A stretch of DNA of 7,070 nucleotides. It comes from Acidimicrobiia bacterium. Lineage in GTDB: Bacteria; Actinomycetota; Acidimicrobiia; Acidimicrobiales; AC-14. Shown here piece by piece: positions 6,261 to 7,070 of this stretch. The first letter of the stretch is position 1. Each line of letters opens with the position of its first letter. Made by a program: the position numbers and the translations under genes. A model generated the notes under the pieces. The model was not told the DNA's origin, searched no databases, and was given only the letters and a program-made list of their open reading frames with translations. The stretch is taken from assembly GCA_019244985.1 (NCBI GenBank), contig JAFASB010000003.1, forward strand, positions 1 through 7,070, written 5' to 3'.

Positions 6261-7070
6261 TTATTTCACGCCGGCCGCCGACACGTTCAGGCCGACCAGA
6301 TCCTGAGCGGCGGTCGGGTCCGGCGCCCAGGAACCGCTCGACGCCGTCCATCGCTGGCCGCCGAAGGTGACGGTCGCGATCTTGAAGTCGGTGGCGTGGC
6401 CGACCAGCCATGAGCTGACGGTCCAGCCTTTCGCGGGGTCGAGCGGCGCCGACAGTGACGCGATGCCGACCTCGGTCGACATCGACTGCTCCAGGCCAAC
6501 GGGAGGTTGGCCGGCGGGGAACGACACACGACACGACAGCCCGGCGGGAACTTCCCCAGTGAGTGCCTCGGCGATGGCCCGCGCCGCCGGCTCGAACTGG
6601 GCGTAGCCGTCGGGCAGGGCGCTGCGCTGCACCTTCTGGGCGGCCTCGGTGACCGGGATGGCCTGCCAGCCGGGGACGCGGGCGAGGTGACGGTAGAAGT
6701 TGGCCGCCGCGTAGTGCGGAGTCATGATCTGGGCGGGCGTACCCCAACCCTGCGACGGGCGCTGCTGGAAGAGGCCGAGGGAGTCCCGGTCGCCGAAGTC
6801 GATGTTGTGCAGATTCGATTCCAGGTAGGCAGTCGCCAGAGCGATGCTCACCGCGTGATCGGGCATCCCCAGTCGCTTGCCGACTGCGGCGATGGTCGTG
6901 GCGTTGCGGGCCTGGGCGACGTCGAGGCCGTAGTCGCGCACGCGACACGGCGCGCCCGCGGCCTTCGGCGGGCCGCCCGGGCCGCCGCGCGTCACTGCCC
7001 AGATCAGGAGTCCGGCGCCCACGAGCAGGACGACGAAGACGACGGCAACGACCCGGAGCCGGGAGGTGGC
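6261..7070 (-). CDS. Membrane-anchored lysozyme-like (transglycosylase-like) protein, 5' end beyond the window
   Basis: The frame is open from the right edge for 269 codons to TAA at 6261-6263. The first visible residues (ATSRLRVVAVVFVVLLVGAG) are a basic turn and a membrane segment. The start therefore lies past 7070; a GTG at 7022 falls inside the membrane segment and is not the start. After a Gly/Pro-rich spacer comes a lysozyme-like domain with ALATAYLESNLHN, in which the Glu codon at 6821-6819 is placed like the catalytic acid of transglycosylases. GDRDSLGLFQQRPSQGWG and a Tyr/Ala-rich helix with VPGWQ follow. The family is common in Actinomycetota as secreted or anchored proteins and is often labelled hypothetical. 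The fold suggests cleavage of peptidoglycan outside the membrane, but activity is inferred. The C-terminal 120 residues (from about VPAGLSCRVSF) look like a separate beta-rich domain of unknown role. Two cysteines, just after the anchor and in the C-terminal part, could pair. It converges on the PhyH-like gene. Confidence 0.8.
   Translation of the reverse strand, partial: ATSRLRVVAVVFVVLLVGAGLLIWAVTRGGPGGPPKAAGAPCRVRDYGLDVAQARNATTIAAVGKRLGMPDHAVSIALATAYLESNLHNIDFGDRDSLGLFQQRPSQGWGTPAQIMTPHYAAANFYRHLARVPGWQAIPVTEAAQKVQRSALPDGYAQFEPAARAIAEALTGEVPAGLSCRVSFPAGQPPVGLEQSMSTEVGIASLSAPLDPAKGWTVSSWLVGHATDFKIATVTFGGQRWTASSGSWAPDPTAAQDLVGLNVSAAGVK

Noticed and set aside
7020..7022. GTG at 7022 as the start of the lysozyme-like gene
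   Set aside because: The frame continues upstream through a basic residue pair and half of a membrane segment, so this codon is inside the anchor.

Overview
The window is about 7 kb of very GC-rich DNA with strong G/C third-position bias, no RNA genes and no mobile elements. The gene families point to an actinobacterium: a MarR/ABC efflux operon with a glycine-rich linker, a DUF6351-type secreted protein with a C-terminal LPATG signal, an SCP2-like/PhyH fusion, and a lysozyme-like protein of the GDRDSLGLFQQRPSQGWG type. An Acidimicrobiia-like lineage is a guess; the sequence alone does not fix the genus. Four of the five visible start codons lack a convincing Shine-Dalgarno sequence, which fits the frequent leaderless translation of Actinomycetota.

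Layout from left to right. Positions 1-1922 (minus) hold an ABC exporter half (membrane domain plus ATPase) that runs off the left edge through an acidic and glycine-rich linker. Its start overlaps by 4 bp (GTGA) the stop of a MarR-family repressor gene (1919-2338, minus). A perfect 7-5-7 inverted repeat just upstream of that regulator (2353-2371) is a good candidate operator, so the unit reads as a self-regulated efflux operon. The exporter ATPase has Asp in place of the catalytic Glu and Glu in place of the Q-loop Gln. This is the signature of the degenerate half of an asymmetric exporter, so the competent half should lie left of the window, probably in the same polypeptide.

Next come a probable 47-residue membrane-associated small protein (2404-2547, minus) and two back-to-back hairpins (2554-2586). 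The large gene at 2606-4984 (minus) encodes an exported 792-residue DUF6351-like protein with a GASGG nucleophile-elbow-like motif and an LPATG sorting signal, so it is probably a cell-surface hydrolase-like protein. A 64-bp gap separates it from the divergent gene at 5049-6251 (plus), an Fe(II)/2-oxoglutarate-dependent PhyH-family oxygenase with an SCP2-like N-terminal domain. The last gene (6261-7070, minus, 5' end cut by the window edge) encodes a membrane-anchored lysozyme-like/transglycosylase-like protein that converges on the oxygenase gene with only 9 bp between stops.

I see no defence system, CRISPR array, prophage or biosynthetic cluster. The region looks like chromosomal envelope and efflux genes. 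The most interesting points are the asymmetric exporter with its operator, the sortase-type DUF6351 protein, the small ORF with tandem hairpins, and the SCP2-PhyH fusion.
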